Source of the DNA: Alicyclobacillus suci
GTDB taxonomy: Bacteria > Bacillota > Bacilli > Alicyclobacillales > Alicyclobacillaceae
Length of the DNA: 61,988 nt
Assembly (NCBI RefSeq): GCF_017329615.1
Contig: NZ_JAFMTW010000019.1
Span: 1 to 61,988, forward strand
Direction: 5' to 3'
Shown: positions 8,893 to 18,256 of the stretch, piece after piece
Layout: each line of letters starts with the position of its first letter
Position numbering within the stretch: the stretch's first letter is position 1
The notes under the pieces: model-generated
What the model was told of the DNA's origin: nothing
What the model saw: the letters and a program-made list of their open reading frames with translations, nothing else
The model's database searches: none
Position numbers and translations under genes: made by a program

Positions 8893-9888
8893 GTGTCAGA
8901 AGTTTTATCACAATCGGAAATCGATGCGTTGTTGTCGGCCATTCACAACGGTGAGATCGACGCCAATGAGATTCGGGCAGATGATCACGCCGCGCGAGTC
9001 CGTTCGTACGATTTTCGCCGAGCCATGCGGTTTTCTAAGGATCACCTGCGCGCGTTGCGTAGAATTCACGAGAATTTCTCCCGGCTCTTAACCACCCATC
9101 TATCGGGTCAGCTTCGCACTGTGATTCAAATTCAGGTGGAGTCGGTAGATCAGGTTCCTTACGAGGAGTTTATTCGTTCGATTCCTGTGCTCACGGTCTT
9201 GCATTTGATGGAAATGGCGCCACTCGAGGGTCGAGTCGTCCTGGAGATGAATCCACAGGTGGTGTTTGCGATGCTCGACCGGTTCATGGGAGGCGACAAT
9301 GTTGGTCCATATCGAGAACGCGAGTTGACGGACATCGAGATGACACTAATGCGCCGTCTAATCACGCCGGCGGCAGACCTCCTGGCGGATTCCTGGCGTG
9401 GCGTTGTGGAACTCGAACCAGAGTTTGTGGGACTCGAAAGCAATCCGCAATTTTTACAGTTGACGACGCCGAACGAAACCGTGTTAGTCATCGCGATGAG
9501 TGTTCGCATCGGTGACACGACAGGGCTCATCAACCTGTGTATTCCACATACCACGGTCGAACCGATTATGCCGACGTTGACCAACCGTCACTTCTTGGAT
9601 TCGAGGCGCCGTCAACACAACGCGGCGGAAGAGGAACAAGTCGTTACGGCGCATGTCATGAAGGTGCCCGTCGAGGTGCAGGTTGAGTTGGGATCAACCG
9701 AATTGACCGTCCATGAAGTTTTGGATTTGGAAGTGGGCGACACGATTTTGCTTCGCCAGTCTATCCGCGATCCGGCGCTGGTGTATGTTGATGGCACCGC
9801 CGCGTATTGGGGGAGTATCGGCAAGCGCAACCGCAATTACGCCGTGAAGATTCTCCGCGAATGGGAGGGAGCAAGCGATAATGAGTGA
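8893..9888 (+). CDS. fliM: Flagellar motor switch protein FliM
   Basis: FliM (331 residues) forms the middle of the C-ring and binds CheY-P to reverse rotation. The N-terminal CheY-binding peptide is clear (LSQSEIDALLSAI, about 5-17), followed by the CheC-like middle domain with FMGGDN and a C-terminal SpoA domain (about 255-325: KVPVEVQVELG and VLDLEVGDTILL). GTG 8893 follows AAAGGGGGCG. It overlaps fliY by 8 nt. Confidence 0.96.
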   Translation: MSEVLSQSEIDALLSAIHNGEIDANEIRADDHAARVRSYDFRRAMRFSKDHLRALRRIHENFSRLLTTHLSGQLRTVIQIQVESVDQVPYEEFIRSIPVLTVLHLMEMAPLEGRVVLEMNPQVVFAMLDRFMGGDNVGPYRERELTDIEMTLMRRLITPAADLLADSWRGVVELEPEFVGLESNPQFLQLTTPNETVLVIAMSVRIGDTTGLINLCIPHTTVEPIMPTLTNRHFLDSRRRQHNAAEEEQVVTAHVMKVPVEVQVELGSTELTVHEVLDLEVGDTILLRQSIRDPALVYVDGTAAYWGSIGKRNRNYAVKILREWEGASDNE

Positions 9889-11080
9889 TCAGGTGAAACT
9901 TTCGCAAGAGGAAATTGATGCGCTGCTCAGCGGCGACGGGAATCGAGAAGAGCCCACGGCGGCTGCGTTGACGCCGGAAGAGGCGGATACACTCGGTGAA
10001 ATCGGCAATATCAGTTTTGGTTCGGCGGCCACTTCGCTGTCGGCTTTGTTACAGCATCGGGTGGATATTACCACCCCCACGGTATCGTTGATTGATGCCG
10101 ATGAGGTTGAGAAAAATTTTCCGAAGCCGTACGTGTTGGTGGCTGTGGAGTTCACCGAGGGATTGATTGGTTCTAACGCATTGGCGATTGAGGTGGATGA
10201 CGCCAAAACGATTGCCGACCTAATGATGGGTGGCGACGGCACTCATGTCGAAGGAGAACTGAACGAACTGCATTTGAGCGCTGTCGGCGAGGCGATGAAC
10301 CAGATGATGGGTGGGGCCGCCACCTCGATGAGCCAAATGTTTGGGCGTTACATCAACATCTCGCCGCCAAAAGTCGATATTATCGACTTTTCCCGGCCGG
10401 GCCAACGCGCTTTTGATACGAAGACCGTCGTCAATGTGGAGTTTCAGCTCAAAGTTGGCGATTTAATTGATTCGCGAATTATGCAATTGTTGCCGCTGGA
10501 CTTTGCGCGCGAAATGGTTGCGACGCTCCTGGCCGGGCCTGCGTCGAGCTCTTCGGAATCGGCGGCCACTGTGGCACCGCAAGTGGATTCGCCTGCACCA
10601 ACCGAAGCGAGCGCGACGGTGACAGAGTCGCCAGTTTCGGAACCGACGCCAATGGCGACGACGCAGCAAAGCGTTGCGCACGGCGCGTATGCGGCGATGG
10701 CGAGTGCGACGCCTTCAGCACCGCAGAGTGTACCGAGACAGACTGCGGCACAGCAGCCGATTCAGGTTCGCCAGCCAGAGTTCGCAGACTTTGATGACGT
10801 TTCCCAAAACGCAGCGCCACCGCGCAATCTGTCGCTGTTGTTTGATGTGCCTTTAAATGTGACGGTGGAGCTTGGACGGGCGAAAAAAGTGATTCGCGAA
10901 ATTTTGGAACTGGCGCCTGGGTCCATTTTGGAGCTGGACAAGCTCGCTGGTGAGCCGGTTGATATCCTGGTCAATAACAAGCGTATTGCCATTGGGGAAG
11001 TCGTCGTGATTGACGAAAACTTTGGCGTTCGCGTCACCGATATCATCAGCCAGGATCAACGCGTCAGCAAACTCTCCTAA
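9881..11080 (+). CDS. fliY: Flagellar switch protein / CheY-P phosphatase FliY
   Basis: FliY replaces FliN in the Firmicute C-ring and also dephosphorylates CheY-P. Parts in order within 399 residues: a CheY-binding peptide (LSQEEIDALLSG), a CheC-like domain with both phosphatase motifs (EIGNISFGSAATS near 43-55 and AVGEAMNQMMGGAATS near 137-152), an Ala/Pro/Ser/Thr-rich linker (about 220-300) and a C-terminal SpoA/FliN domain (about 315-388). The Glu and Asn residues of both motifs are intact, so enzymatic activity is expected. Starts within fliM. Confidence 0.95.
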   Translation: MSDQVKLSQEEIDALLSGDGNREEPTAAALTPEEADTLGEIGNISFGSAATSLSALLQHRVDITTPTVSLIDADEVEKNFPKPYVLVAVEFTEGLIGSNALAIEVDDAKTIADLMMGGDGTHVEGELNELHLSAVGEAMNQMMGGAATSMSQMFGRYINISPPKVDIIDFSRPGQRAFDTKTVVNVEFQLKVGDLIDSRIMQLLPLDFAREMVATLLAGPASSSSESAATVAPQVDSPAPTEASATVTESPVSEPTPMATTQQSVAHGAYAAMASATPSAPQSVPRQTAAQQPIQVRQPEFADFDDVSQNAAPPRNLSLLFDVPLNVTVELGRAKKVIREILELAPGSILELDKLAGEPVDILVNNKRIAIGEVVVIDENFGVRVTDIISQDQRVSKLS

Positions 11081-11111
11081 CACGCAAATTAAACAGTTGA
11101 GGTGAATGGAA

Positions 11112-11471
11112 TTGGCAAAGATTTTGGTAGTAGACGATGCGGCATTCATGCGGATGATGATTAAAGACATTCTTTCCAAAAACGGCTTTGAGGTGGTCGG
11201 CGAGGCTGCGGATGGTGCGCAGGCAGTCGAAAAATACCAGGAGTTGAAGCCTGATTTGGTGACCATGGATATCACTATGCCGGAGGTTGATGGCATTGAA
11301 GCGCTGAAGCGTATTCGGGCGATTGATGCAAGCGCGAAAGTGATTGTCTGTTCGGCCATGGGGCAACAGGCGATGGTCATCGACGCGATTCAAGCAGGTG
11401 CCAAGGATTTTATCGTCAAACCATTTCAGGCTGACCGCGTGATTGAAGCGGTTAAAAAGGCGCTGGGGTAA
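11112..11471 (+). CDS. cheY: Chemotaxis response regulator CheY
   Basis: A 119-residue single-domain receiver, extremely close to B. subtilis CheY over its whole length. Acidic pocket D8-D9, phospho-acceptor D53 (TMDITMP), and the conserved AKDFIVKPF lysine loop are all present. CheA phosphorylates it; CheY-P binds FliM and FliY. TTG 11112 is preferred (start MAKILVVDD, 6 nt after GAGGTGA at 11099-11105); the in-frame ATG at 11106 overlaps the SD. Confidence 0.97.
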   Translation: MAKILVVDDAAFMRMMIKDILSKNGFEVVGEAADGAQAVEKYQELKPDLVTMDITMPEVDGIEALKRIRAIDASAKVIVCSAMGQQAMVIDAIQAGAKDFIVKPFQADRVIEAVKKALG

Positions 11472-11524
11472 ATGATGTTTGACTTCATCATGGGCAAGGC
11501 CAATGGGAAGGGTCACTTGGGGGT

Positions 11525-11956
11525 GTGCCGATAGTGTGGAACGTCATCCATCCAGATTTGCGAATCGCGTTGGATACGACGACCAATGCCACGGCGGCGC
11601 CAGTGACGGTCGGCGCACCTGGTGTGCATTACTACATTAACGTCGTCATTGCGTTGGTGGTCGTCGTGCTCATGATTGTCCTGTTGGTGCGCTTTTTGGC
11701 CAAGCGCACGAACGTTCAGCAGCGCGGCGCGATTCAGGTGTTGGCAGCGCGTCAGTTGGCACCTAACCGTTCGGTGCAGGTAGTCGAAGTCGGCGAGAAG
11801 CGGTTTCTCATTGGTGTTGGGGAGGATGTTTCGCTATTGGCCGAGGTTACCGACAGCTATGCGCAAGGCGTCGACGAACCAGACCCGTCCTCGTTTGGCC
11901 AAGCGTTGAGTAGTGCCCTTGCAGAACTGCGGCGCCATCCGCATCGGGACGAATAG
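11525..11956 (+). CDS. fliO: Flagellar biosynthesis protein FliO/FliZ
   Basis: A 143-residue protein with a short extracytoplasmic N-terminus, one transmembrane helix (about 38-60) and a cytoplasmic domain with QVLAARQLAPNRSVQVVEVG and FLIGVGEDVSLLAEV, typical of FliO (FliZ in B. subtilis). FliO helps assemble the FliP ring of the export gate. The start is uncertain: GTG 11525 or GTG 11534, both near the G-run at 11519-11523. No separate cleavable signal peptide is obvious. Directly precedes fliP. Confidence 0.86.
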   Translation: MPIVWNVIHPDLRIALDTTTNATAAPVTVGAPGVHYYINVVIALVVVVLMIVLLVRFLAKRTNVQQRGAIQVLAARQLAPNRSVQVVEVGEKRFLIGVGEDVSLLAEVTDSYAQGVDEPDPSSFGQALSSALAELRRHPHRDE

Positions 11957-11966
11957 GGGAACGGCG

Positions 11967-12782
11967 GTGAAAATGATTTTAAAACGTGGATTGCGAAACC
12001 GCTGGCTTTGGCTTAGCTCGTTGGCCGTATTGTGTGCGTGGCTTTTTGGCGGAACGGTTTGTTTCGTCCACGCGGCGACGAATAGTTCCTCTATCGTTCC
12101 CGGTGTCAACTTGAGTATTGGCAGCGGCAGTGGTCCGAGTTCCGTGGCGGACACGGTGAAGATTATTTTACTGTTGACTGTCATGACGCTGGCACCCGCT
12201 GCGTTAATTCTCATGACTTGTTTCACGCGCGTAATAGTTGTTTTGTCGTTTATTCGCAATGCGCTGTCGCTACAGACGACCCCGCCGAACCAAGTCCTGA
12301 TTGGACTGGCGTTGTTCATTACCATGTTCGTGATGGAGCCAACGCTGCAGCAGGCGAACAAGCAAGCTCTGCAACCGTACTTGAACGGCAAAATATCGCA
12401 GACGGTGGCGATGCAACGCGCGGAACTGCCATTTAAGGTGTTTATGGAGAAGCAGACGCGGGTGACGGATTTGGAGTTATTTATGCAATATCGGCACGAG
12501 CAAATACCCAAGGATGTCACGAAACATCCACAGTCCATTCCGCTCAGCGCTCTGGTTCCGGCTTATACCATCAGCGAGTTGAAGACGGCCTTCCAAATTG
12601 GCTTTATGATTTATCTTCCGTTCTTGGTCATCGATTTAGTTGTCGCCACGACGTTGATGTCGATGGGCATGATGATGTTGCCGCCGGTGGTCATTTCACT
12701 TCCGTTTAAAATTCTTCTGTTTGTCATGGTGGATGGCTGGTACCTCGTCGTCAAATCGCTATTGGCAGGATACGCGACATAG
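11967..12782 (+). CDS. fliP: Flagellar export gate protein FliP
   Basis: FliP forms the core of the export gate with FliQ and FliR. The 271-residue protein has an N-terminal signal-peptide-like helix (about 12-33, ending VHAA), then the conserved block FTRVIVVLSFIRNALSLQT with TPPNQVLIGLALFIT and the C-terminal LVVATTLMSMGMMMLPP. GTG 11967, 6 nt after GGGGA, is preferred; ATG 11973 is the alternative. fliQ begins 20 bp after the stop. Confidence 0.95.
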   Translation: MKMILKRGLRNRWLWLSSLAVLCAWLFGGTVCFVHAATNSSSIVPGVNLSIGSGSGPSSVADTVKIILLLTVMTLAPAALILMTCFTRVIVVLSFIRNALSLQTTPPNQVLIGLALFITMFVMEPTLQQANKQALQPYLNGKISQTVAMQRAELPFKVFMEKQTRVTDLELFMQYRHEQIPKDVTKHPQSIPLSALVPAYTISELKTAFQIGFMIYLPFLVIDLVVATTLMSMGMMMLPPVVISLPFKILLFVMVDGWYLVVKSLLAGYAT

Positions 12783-12802
12783 GCCGAAGGGGGTTGTACG
12801 CA

Positions 12803-13072
12803 ATGAGCGATGGGTTTGTCATGGGGCTTGGGGCGCAAGTGATGTGGCTGGTGGTCAAACTCACCGCGCCAGTGTTGCTGTTAGGACTGGCAGTGGGGCT
12901 TTTGATTAGTATTTTTCAAGCGACGACACAGATTCAGGAACAGACGCTCGCATTTGTGCCGAAAATCGTCGCGGTGATGGTCGCGCTACTGGTGTTTGGG
13001 CCGTGGATGCTCACCAATCTGACAGATTTTACGAGTAACATTCTATCGAACTTAATGAGTTACGTGATGTAG
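12803..13072 (+). CDS. fliQ: Flagellar export gate protein FliQ
   Basis: An 89-residue protein with two transmembrane helices (about 18-38 and 52-74) joined by the conserved loop SIFQATTQIQEQTLAFVPK, which identifies FliQ. It packs around the FliP/FliR ring. ATG 12803 is preferred behind GAAGGGGG (12787-12793); an in-frame TTG at 12794 abuts that run. Confidence 0.95.
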   Translation: MSDGFVMGLGAQVMWLVVKLTAPVLLLGLAVGLLISIFQATTQIQEQTLAFVPKIVAVMVALLVFGPWMLTNLTDFTSNILSNLMSYVM

Positions 13073-13076
13073 TTCG

Positions 13077-13850
13077 ATGAATTACGTACTCGAGCACTTT
13101 AACTTGTTTCTGTTAGTGAGTTTGCGCACCATCGCGTTTATTGCGGCTTCGCCGCTGATGTCGATGAATGTGTGGCCGCGACTGGCCAAGATCAGTTTGG
13201 CGTTTGGATTGGCGTATATTGCAGCGCCTAGTATCGACACGAGGGTGCCGGATATTTTAAACAATCCTGGTCAATTCGTTGTCGACGGCGTGATGGAAGC
13301 TGTCATCGGCTTGTTGCTGGGATTTATCGCGACGCTGGTCTTTTCAGCGATAGCCATCGCGGGGCAGGCTGTCGATATTCAAATTGGTTTTTCGATGGCT
13401 CAACTTGTCGCGCCGGGATCGACCACTCAGATGGGCATCATGGGCAATGTGTACAATCTCTTGTTCACGCTGTATTTTCTCGGGATGGGTGGCCTGGATG
13501 GGTTGATGCTGGCGGTGTTACAAAGTTTCACCATCGTACACATTGGCGCATTTCAGTTGCCGAGCGATTGGCCCGGATTTCTGCTCAAGCTGATGGGACT
13601 TGTGATGTCGATGGGCGTGGAATTGGCGGCACCGTTACTTGCGGCACTGTTTTTGAGCGATGTGACGTTTGCGTTCTTATCGCGCGCGGTTCCGCAGATG
13701 AACGTGTTTGTCGTCGGTCTGCCAGTCAAGTTGTTTGCTGGACTCGCGATGTTTGCCATCGTCATGCCCGGTACGGTCTACTTATTCAATCAGATTTTTT
13801 CGTTTGTGTTTCGCGAATTACAAGTAGTCCTGCAAGCGATAGGGGGGTGA
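13077..13850 (+). CDS. fliR: Flagellar export gate protein FliR
   Basis: A 257-residue polytopic membrane protein with about six hydrophobic segments, starting within a few bases of the fliQ stop. Family features include LISFA-type N-terminal packing, the PLMSMNVWPRLAKI segment near residue 22, and IGFSMAQLVAP. FliR occupies one position in the FliP5-FliQ4-FliR1 export gate. The small gap to fliQ and the 6-nt gap to flhB suggest coupled translation. Confidence 0.94.
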   Translation: MNYVLEHFNLFLLVSLRTIAFIAASPLMSMNVWPRLAKISLAFGLAYIAAPSIDTRVPDILNNPGQFVVDGVMEAVIGLLLGFIATLVFSAIAIAGQAVDIQIGFSMAQLVAPGSTTQMGIMGNVYNLLFTLYFLGMGGLDGLMLAVLQSFTIVHIGAFQLPSDWPGFLLKLMGLVMSMGVELAAPLLAALFLSDVTFAFLSRAVPQMNVFVVGLPVKLFAGLAMFAIVMPGTVYLFNQIFSFVFRELQVVLQAIGG

Positions 13851-13856
13851 CGCGGC

Positions 13857-14945
13857 GTGATGGACTTACAACTTCAGCGGTTTGCTGACAGCGGAGACAA
13901 AACCGAGCGCGCGACGCCGAAGCGCCGCGAAGAAGCACGCCGCAAGGGCAACGTCTCGCGTAGTCCAGAACTCACATCCGCGCTTGTACTTGCAGCCATT
14001 TTGGTGGCGCTTCGCTTCACCGGATCGATGATTTGGGGGAGTTGGCAGTCGTTGATGGAGCGGGACTTGACAATGCAAGTGCCGTCGCAATGGACGACGA
14101 GTACGGTCACGCAGTTGCTTTTGATGCAGGGAGCGATAGCGGTGAAGGCGCTGCTACCGGTGGTTGGCATCGCGCTGTTGATTGGTGTGGCCGTGTCCGT
14201 AGCACAGGTGCGCCCGATGTTTGTGCCCATGCTTTTGGCGCCAAAGTTTAGCCGAATTCAACCGCTAGCCGGTCTTAAACGGATGTTTAGTACGCACACG
14301 TTGGTTGAGTTGAGTAAGTCGTTGCTGAAGTTGATGTTGATTGGTTTCGTCGGCTATAGCGTAGTCGTGCCCTCCGCGTCGGAAATACGCGGTTTCACAC
14401 AGGTGGATGTGACGCAACTGCCGTTTGCTGTCGGGGGGATGGTGTTCTCGCTGGGCATTCGTATCGCGGTGTGTATGGTGATGCTTGCCTTCTTTGATTT
14501 TCTCTATCAGCGATTCGAGTACGAGCGGGGACTCCGAATGACGAAACAGGAAGTTAAAGATGAAATGAAGCAAATGGAAGGGAATCAGCAGATTAAGGGT
14601 GTGATTCGCAGACGTGCCCGGCAACTGGCCTTTCGGCGAATGATGCAAGACGTGCCGAAGGCGGACGTAGTCGTGACCAACCCGACACACTTTGCCATTG
14701 CGCTCAAATACGACAGCCAGTCGATGGCGGCGCCGCAGGTCATCGCCAAGGGGGCAGACAACTTGGCGCAGCGCATTAAGGAGCGCGCTGCAGAATTCGG
14801 TGTGCCGATGGTCGAAAACAGACCTCTAGCGCAGACGTTGTATCGAGTAGCAGAAGTTGGGGACGCCGTGCCGCAGGAATTGTATCAGGCGGTTGCAGAA
14901 GTGCTCGCACATGTGTATCGACTTAAGCAATCGGCAAGGGGGTGA
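13857..14945 (+). CDS. flhB: Flagellar export switch protein FlhB
   Basis: FlhB (362 residues) changes export specificity from hook to filament substrates. The N-terminus shows GDKTERATPKRREEARRKGN (about 13-32), four transmembrane helices follow, and the cytoplasmic domain carries the autocleavage motif NPTH at about 275-278. FliK, encoded upstream, triggers the switch. GTG 13857 lies 6 nt after GGGGGGTGA; ATG 13860 is the alternative. Confidence 0.96.
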   Translation: MMDLQLQRFADSGDKTERATPKRREEARRKGNVSRSPELTSALVLAAILVALRFTGSMIWGSWQSLMERDLTMQVPSQWTTSTVTQLLLMQGAIAVKALLPVVGIALLIGVAVSVAQVRPMFVPMLLAPKFSRIQPLAGLKRMFSTHTLVELSKSLLKLMLIGFVGYSVVVPSASEIRGFTQVDVTQLPFAVGGMVFSLGIRIAVCMVMLAFFDFLYQRFEYERGLRMTKQEVKDEMKQMEGNQQIKGVIRRRARQLAFRRMMQDVPKADVVVTNPTHFAIALKYDSQSMAAPQVIAKGADNLAQRIKERAAEFGVPMVENRPLAQTLYRVAEVGDAVPQELYQAVAEVLAHVYRLKQSARG

Positions 14946-14951
14946 GGATTC

Positions 14952-16994
14952 ATGAAGTTGGCGAAACGGACAGATTTGTTCGTGATGATGTTTGTGCTTG
15001 GGATTATCGTCATGATAGTTATTCCGATACCTAAGCCACTGCTCAGCATGTTGATTATCGTCAATATTTTTGTGTCGATGACGATTTTATTGGTTGCCAT
15101 GAGCACGAAGGAGCCGCTTGATTTTTCGGTCTTTCCGTCGATGCTTCTCATTACGACGCTGTTTCGGCTGACGCTCAACATTTCGTCGACGAGATTGATT
15201 TTGGGGCAAGCTGATGCGGGAAGCGTGATTAAGGCGTTTGGCGATTTCGTCATCAGCAACAATGCAGTGGTCGGCTTTATGGTCTTTTTAATCATTATTA
15301 TCGTGCAGTTTATCGTCATCACGCGAGGTGCTGAGCGCGTGGCGGAAGTGGCTGCACGCTTTACCCTGGACGCGATGCCTGGTAAACAAATCGCGATTGA
15401 CGCCGACATGAATGCCGGACTCATCACGGAGGAAGAGGCGCGCAAGCGGCGGCAGACGATTGAACGCGAAGCGGATTTTTATGGCGCGATGGACGGTGCT
15501 TCAAAGTTTGTCAAAGGTGACGCGATTGCGTCGATGCTGATTGTCGGCATCAATATCGTCGCCGGGTTCATCATTGGCATCGCCATGCACCACATGCCGT
15601 TTCAACAGGCCCTTAGCACCTATACGCTCTTGTCCGTCGGCGACGGCTTGGTCAGTCAGATTCCGGCGCTTCTGTTGTCCACAGCGACAGGACTTATGGT
15701 TTCGCGCGCGGCTTCCGAAGACAACTTGGGGACAGACGTGGTGTCACAGGTGTTTGGTTATCCGCGTGCCCTGTTCATTGTTGCGATTGTAATCTTTTTA
15801 CTCGGGGTCGTGACGCCCATCGGCATTCTCCCTGTGCTTCCGGTTTCTGCAGCGGCTGCGATTGGCGGCTGGCGCTTGCAGCAGAAAAAGAAACAGTCGC
15901 AAGTGAAGCAGGTTGAGGAGGCGGCGAGATCGCAACAAGCCGAGACGAAGAAACCGGAGAACGTCTTCAACCTGCTCACAGTAGAACCGATTGAGTTTGA
16001 GTTTGGTTATGGTCTGATTCCATTGGTTGATAGCAAGCAGGGTGGTGACCTGCTCGAGCGCGTTGTCATGATTCGGCGTCAGTTGGCGATTGAGTTGGGG
16101 CTTGTCATTCCGATGGTGCGCATGCGCGACAACATTCAACTAAAACCGACACAATACGCCATTAAGCTAAAAGGGGTTCAAGTAGCAGAAGGAGAAATTG
16201 TCATGGGACACTGGTTAGCCCTTAGTCCTGGCGTGGAGAATCCTGCAATTCAGGGTGTCAAAACCAAAGACCCCGCGTTTGGGCTGCCAGCGATTTGGGT
16301 CAACCAAGGGATGCGTGTGCAGGCGGAGGCGAACGGATATACGGTGGTTGATCCGCCGTCGGTCATTGCGACACATCTAACTGAAGTTCTCCGTCGACAT
16401 GCCCATGAACTGCTTGGACGCCAGGAGACGAAGTCCCTCTTAGATCACGTCAAGACGACCAATCCGGCCGCTGTTGACGACGTGTATCCAAATCCGTTGT
16501 CGCTGGGTCAGATTCAAAATGTGCTCAGCAACTTGTTGCGGGAGAAAATTTCGATTCGCGACATGGTGACGATTCTCGAAACATTGGCGGATGCGGCTCG
16601 GCAAACGCAAGATCCGGACGTCTTGACCGAACAGGTTCGACAGGCTTTGGCGCGTCAAATTTGCAACCAGTTCTCCGTACCGGGTGAACCGATGGCGGTC
16701 ATTACGTTGTCGGCCACCATCGAGGAGCAGATTCAACAGTCGCTTGTCGAGCGGCCGGGGGGTGCCTTCATCGGGATGGATCCGGCGCAGACTCAACGCG
16801 TCATCGCACGGTTGCAGGAGGAGTCTGGAAAGCTTCAGGCGGTGGGTAAAACACCGGTGCTGTTGGTCCATCCGCAGTTGCGCCTGCCGGTGCGCCGGTG
16901 GATTGAACGCTATCTGCCCGATGTCGTGGTGTTGTCTTATAACGAGTTAGATCCAACGGTTGAAATTCAAAGCGGCGGCGTGGTGAATCTGTGA
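14952..16994 (+). CDS. flhA: Flagellar export protein FlhA
   Basis: FlhA (680 residues) is the large proton-driven export gate component and docking platform for chaperone-substrate complexes. The N-terminal half has about eight transmembrane helices and the FHIPEP signature (RVAEVAARFTLDAMPGKQ, about 130-147, followed by AIDADMNAG). The C-terminal half is the cytosolic nonamer-forming domain, with RRHAHELLGRQET near 477-489. It follows flhB by 6 nt and overlaps flhF by one base if flhF starts at 16994. Confidence 0.96.
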   Translation: MKLAKRTDLFVMMFVLGIIVMIVIPIPKPLLSMLIIVNIFVSMTILLVAMSTKEPLDFSVFPSMLLITTLFRLTLNISSTRLILGQADAGSVIKAFGDFVISNNAVVGFMVFLIIIIVQFIVITRGAERVAEVAARFTLDAMPGKQIAIDADMNAGLITEEEARKRRQTIEREADFYGAMDGASKFVKGDAIASMLIVGINIVAGFIIGIAMHHMPFQQALSTYTLLSVGDGLVSQIPALLLSTATGLMVSRAASEDNLGTDVVSQVFGYPRALFIVAIVIFLLGVVTPIGILPVLPVSAAAAIGGWRLQQKKKQSQVKQVEEAARSQQAETKKPENVFNLLTVEPIEFEFGYGLIPLVDSKQGGDLLERVVMIRRQLAIELGLVIPMVRMRDNIQLKPTQYAIKLKGVQVAEGEIVMGHWLALSPGVENPAIQGVKTKDPAFGLPAIWVNQGMRVQAEANGYTVVDPPSVIATHLTEVLRRHAHELLGRQETKSLLDHVKTTNPAAVDDVYPNPLSLGQIQNVLSNLLREKISIRDMVTILETLADAARQTQDPDVLTEQVRQALARQICNQFSVPGEPMAVITLSATIEEQIQQSLVERPGGAFIGMDPAQTQRVIARLQEESGKLQAVGKTPVLLVHPQLRLPVRRWIERYLPDVVVLSYNELDPTVEIQSGGVVNL

Positions 16995-18256
16995 TGATTG
17001 TTCGAAGGTATATTGTTCGGGACATGCCGGAAGCGGTCATGTCCATCCGCAAAGATTTGGGAAAAGATGCGGTCATTCTCAGTACGAAGAAGGTGCGCGT
17101 GAAGAAGTGGCTGGGTTTGCGTTGGCAAAAACGCCTCGAAGTGACTGCGGCGGTTGGCGGGGATATCCCATTACATCACGATGTCGTCCGCAATGGTGTT
17201 AAGGCGCCTGCGGCACCGGTGCGTGAAGAAACGCGGGAGACTCCCCCTGTCACACGGCCTGAGGCCACAGATGTGTTGGACGAGCCAAGTTTCGGGGCGG
17301 CGCTCGCGGGTGCGTTTGGCGCGTATCAAGCGACGGCCGCTGCGATGCAACCTGCGCAACAAGATGGTGGAGTCAAAGCGCCGCAGCAGGTGCCCGTCGT
17401 GGAGGATGTCCTAAGGGAACTGGCGTCGCTCAAGGCCATGCTTCAAACGCAAGTGGGCAGCCGGGACAGTGCGTCAGTGGCGAGTGAATGCGAGGGATTT
17501 TTGCGAGCGCAAGGCGTCGGCGAGGACGTGGCCCGCCAATGGGCACAAAGGGCGACTGCAAATGACCCTGACGTGCCTATGCCGATTGCGTTGTCGCGCG
17601 TGCAGCAGGTGATTTTGGACGAACTAGGTGATCTCGCCATCCCCATGCCCATATCGCAGGAGAGTCGGGTTGTCGCTTTTGTGGGCCCGACGGGTGTCGG
17701 GAAGACGACGTCGATTGCCAAAATTGCCGCTTTATACGTGTTGGCTGGAAAGCGCCGCGTCGGGCTGTTGACGACAGACACTTTTCGCATTGCTGCGGTG
17801 GAGCAATTGAAGACGTATGCGGACATTCTCGGCGTCCCGATGCTCGTGGTCGATGATGCGCAGGAACTCCCTCTGCGGTTAGCAGAGTTATCGGGTTGTG
17901 ATTTGATTTTGGTGGACACTGCCGGGAGAAACTTTCGCAAGCCGGAAACGGTGGCGAATACGCAGTCTCTGCTCGGCAGTTTAGCGCCTGATGAAACCAT
18001 TTTGGTTGCGTCGCTCACTGCGAAACCAGATGATCTCGACGCGCTTGTCACCGCCTGCAATCCGTTTGGTATTGACAAGTTTTTGTTTACGAAACTGGAC
18101 GAGACGAGCACGGTGGGAAGTATTCCTGCGCTTCTCGCCAAGTACCAGCGCCCGTTGTCCTACGTGACGGTTGGGCAAAACGTGCCGGACGATATTGACA
18201 TCTTGTCGGTCGAGCAAATCCTTGACAGGTGGCTGGGAGGTGAGGCTGGTGAATGA
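16994..18256 (+). CDS. flhF: Flagellar SRP-like GTPase FlhF
   Basis: FlhF (420 residues) is an SRP-family GTPase that sets flagellar number and position together with FlhG. It has the N-terminal basic B domain (MIVRRYIVRDMPEAV; LGKDAVILSTKKVR), an Ala/Pro-rich middle, and an NG domain with P-loop GPTGVGKTT (near residue 232), DTAGR (near 308) and TKLDET (near 366). ATG 16994 shares its first base with the flhA stop (TGATG); GTG 16991 is the alternative. Confidence 0.94.
   Translation: MIVRRYIVRDMPEAVMSIRKDLGKDAVILSTKKVRVKKWLGLRWQKRLEVTAAVGGDIPLHHDVVRNGVKAPAAPVREETRETPPVTRPEATDVLDEPSFGAALAGAFGAYQATAAAMQPAQQDGGVKAPQQVPVVEDVLRELASLKAMLQTQVGSRDSASVASECEGFLRAQGVGEDVARQWAQRATANDPDVPMPIALSRVQQVILDELGDLAIPMPISQESRVVAFVGPTGVGKTTSIAKIAALYVLAGKRRVGLLTTDTFRIAAVEQLKTYADILGVPMLVVDDAQELPLRLAELSGCDLILVDTAGRNFRKPETVANTQSLLGSLAPDETILVASLTAKPDDLDALVTACNPFGIDKFLFTKLDETSTVGSIPALLAKYQRPLSYVTVGQNVPDDIDILSVEQILDRWLGGEAGE

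Noticed and set aside
11472..11524. An 18-codon open frame with SD-like context between cheY and fliO
   Set aside because: Too short, no similarity, and its symmetry (ATGATG with CATCAT) is a weak palindrome more than a gene.
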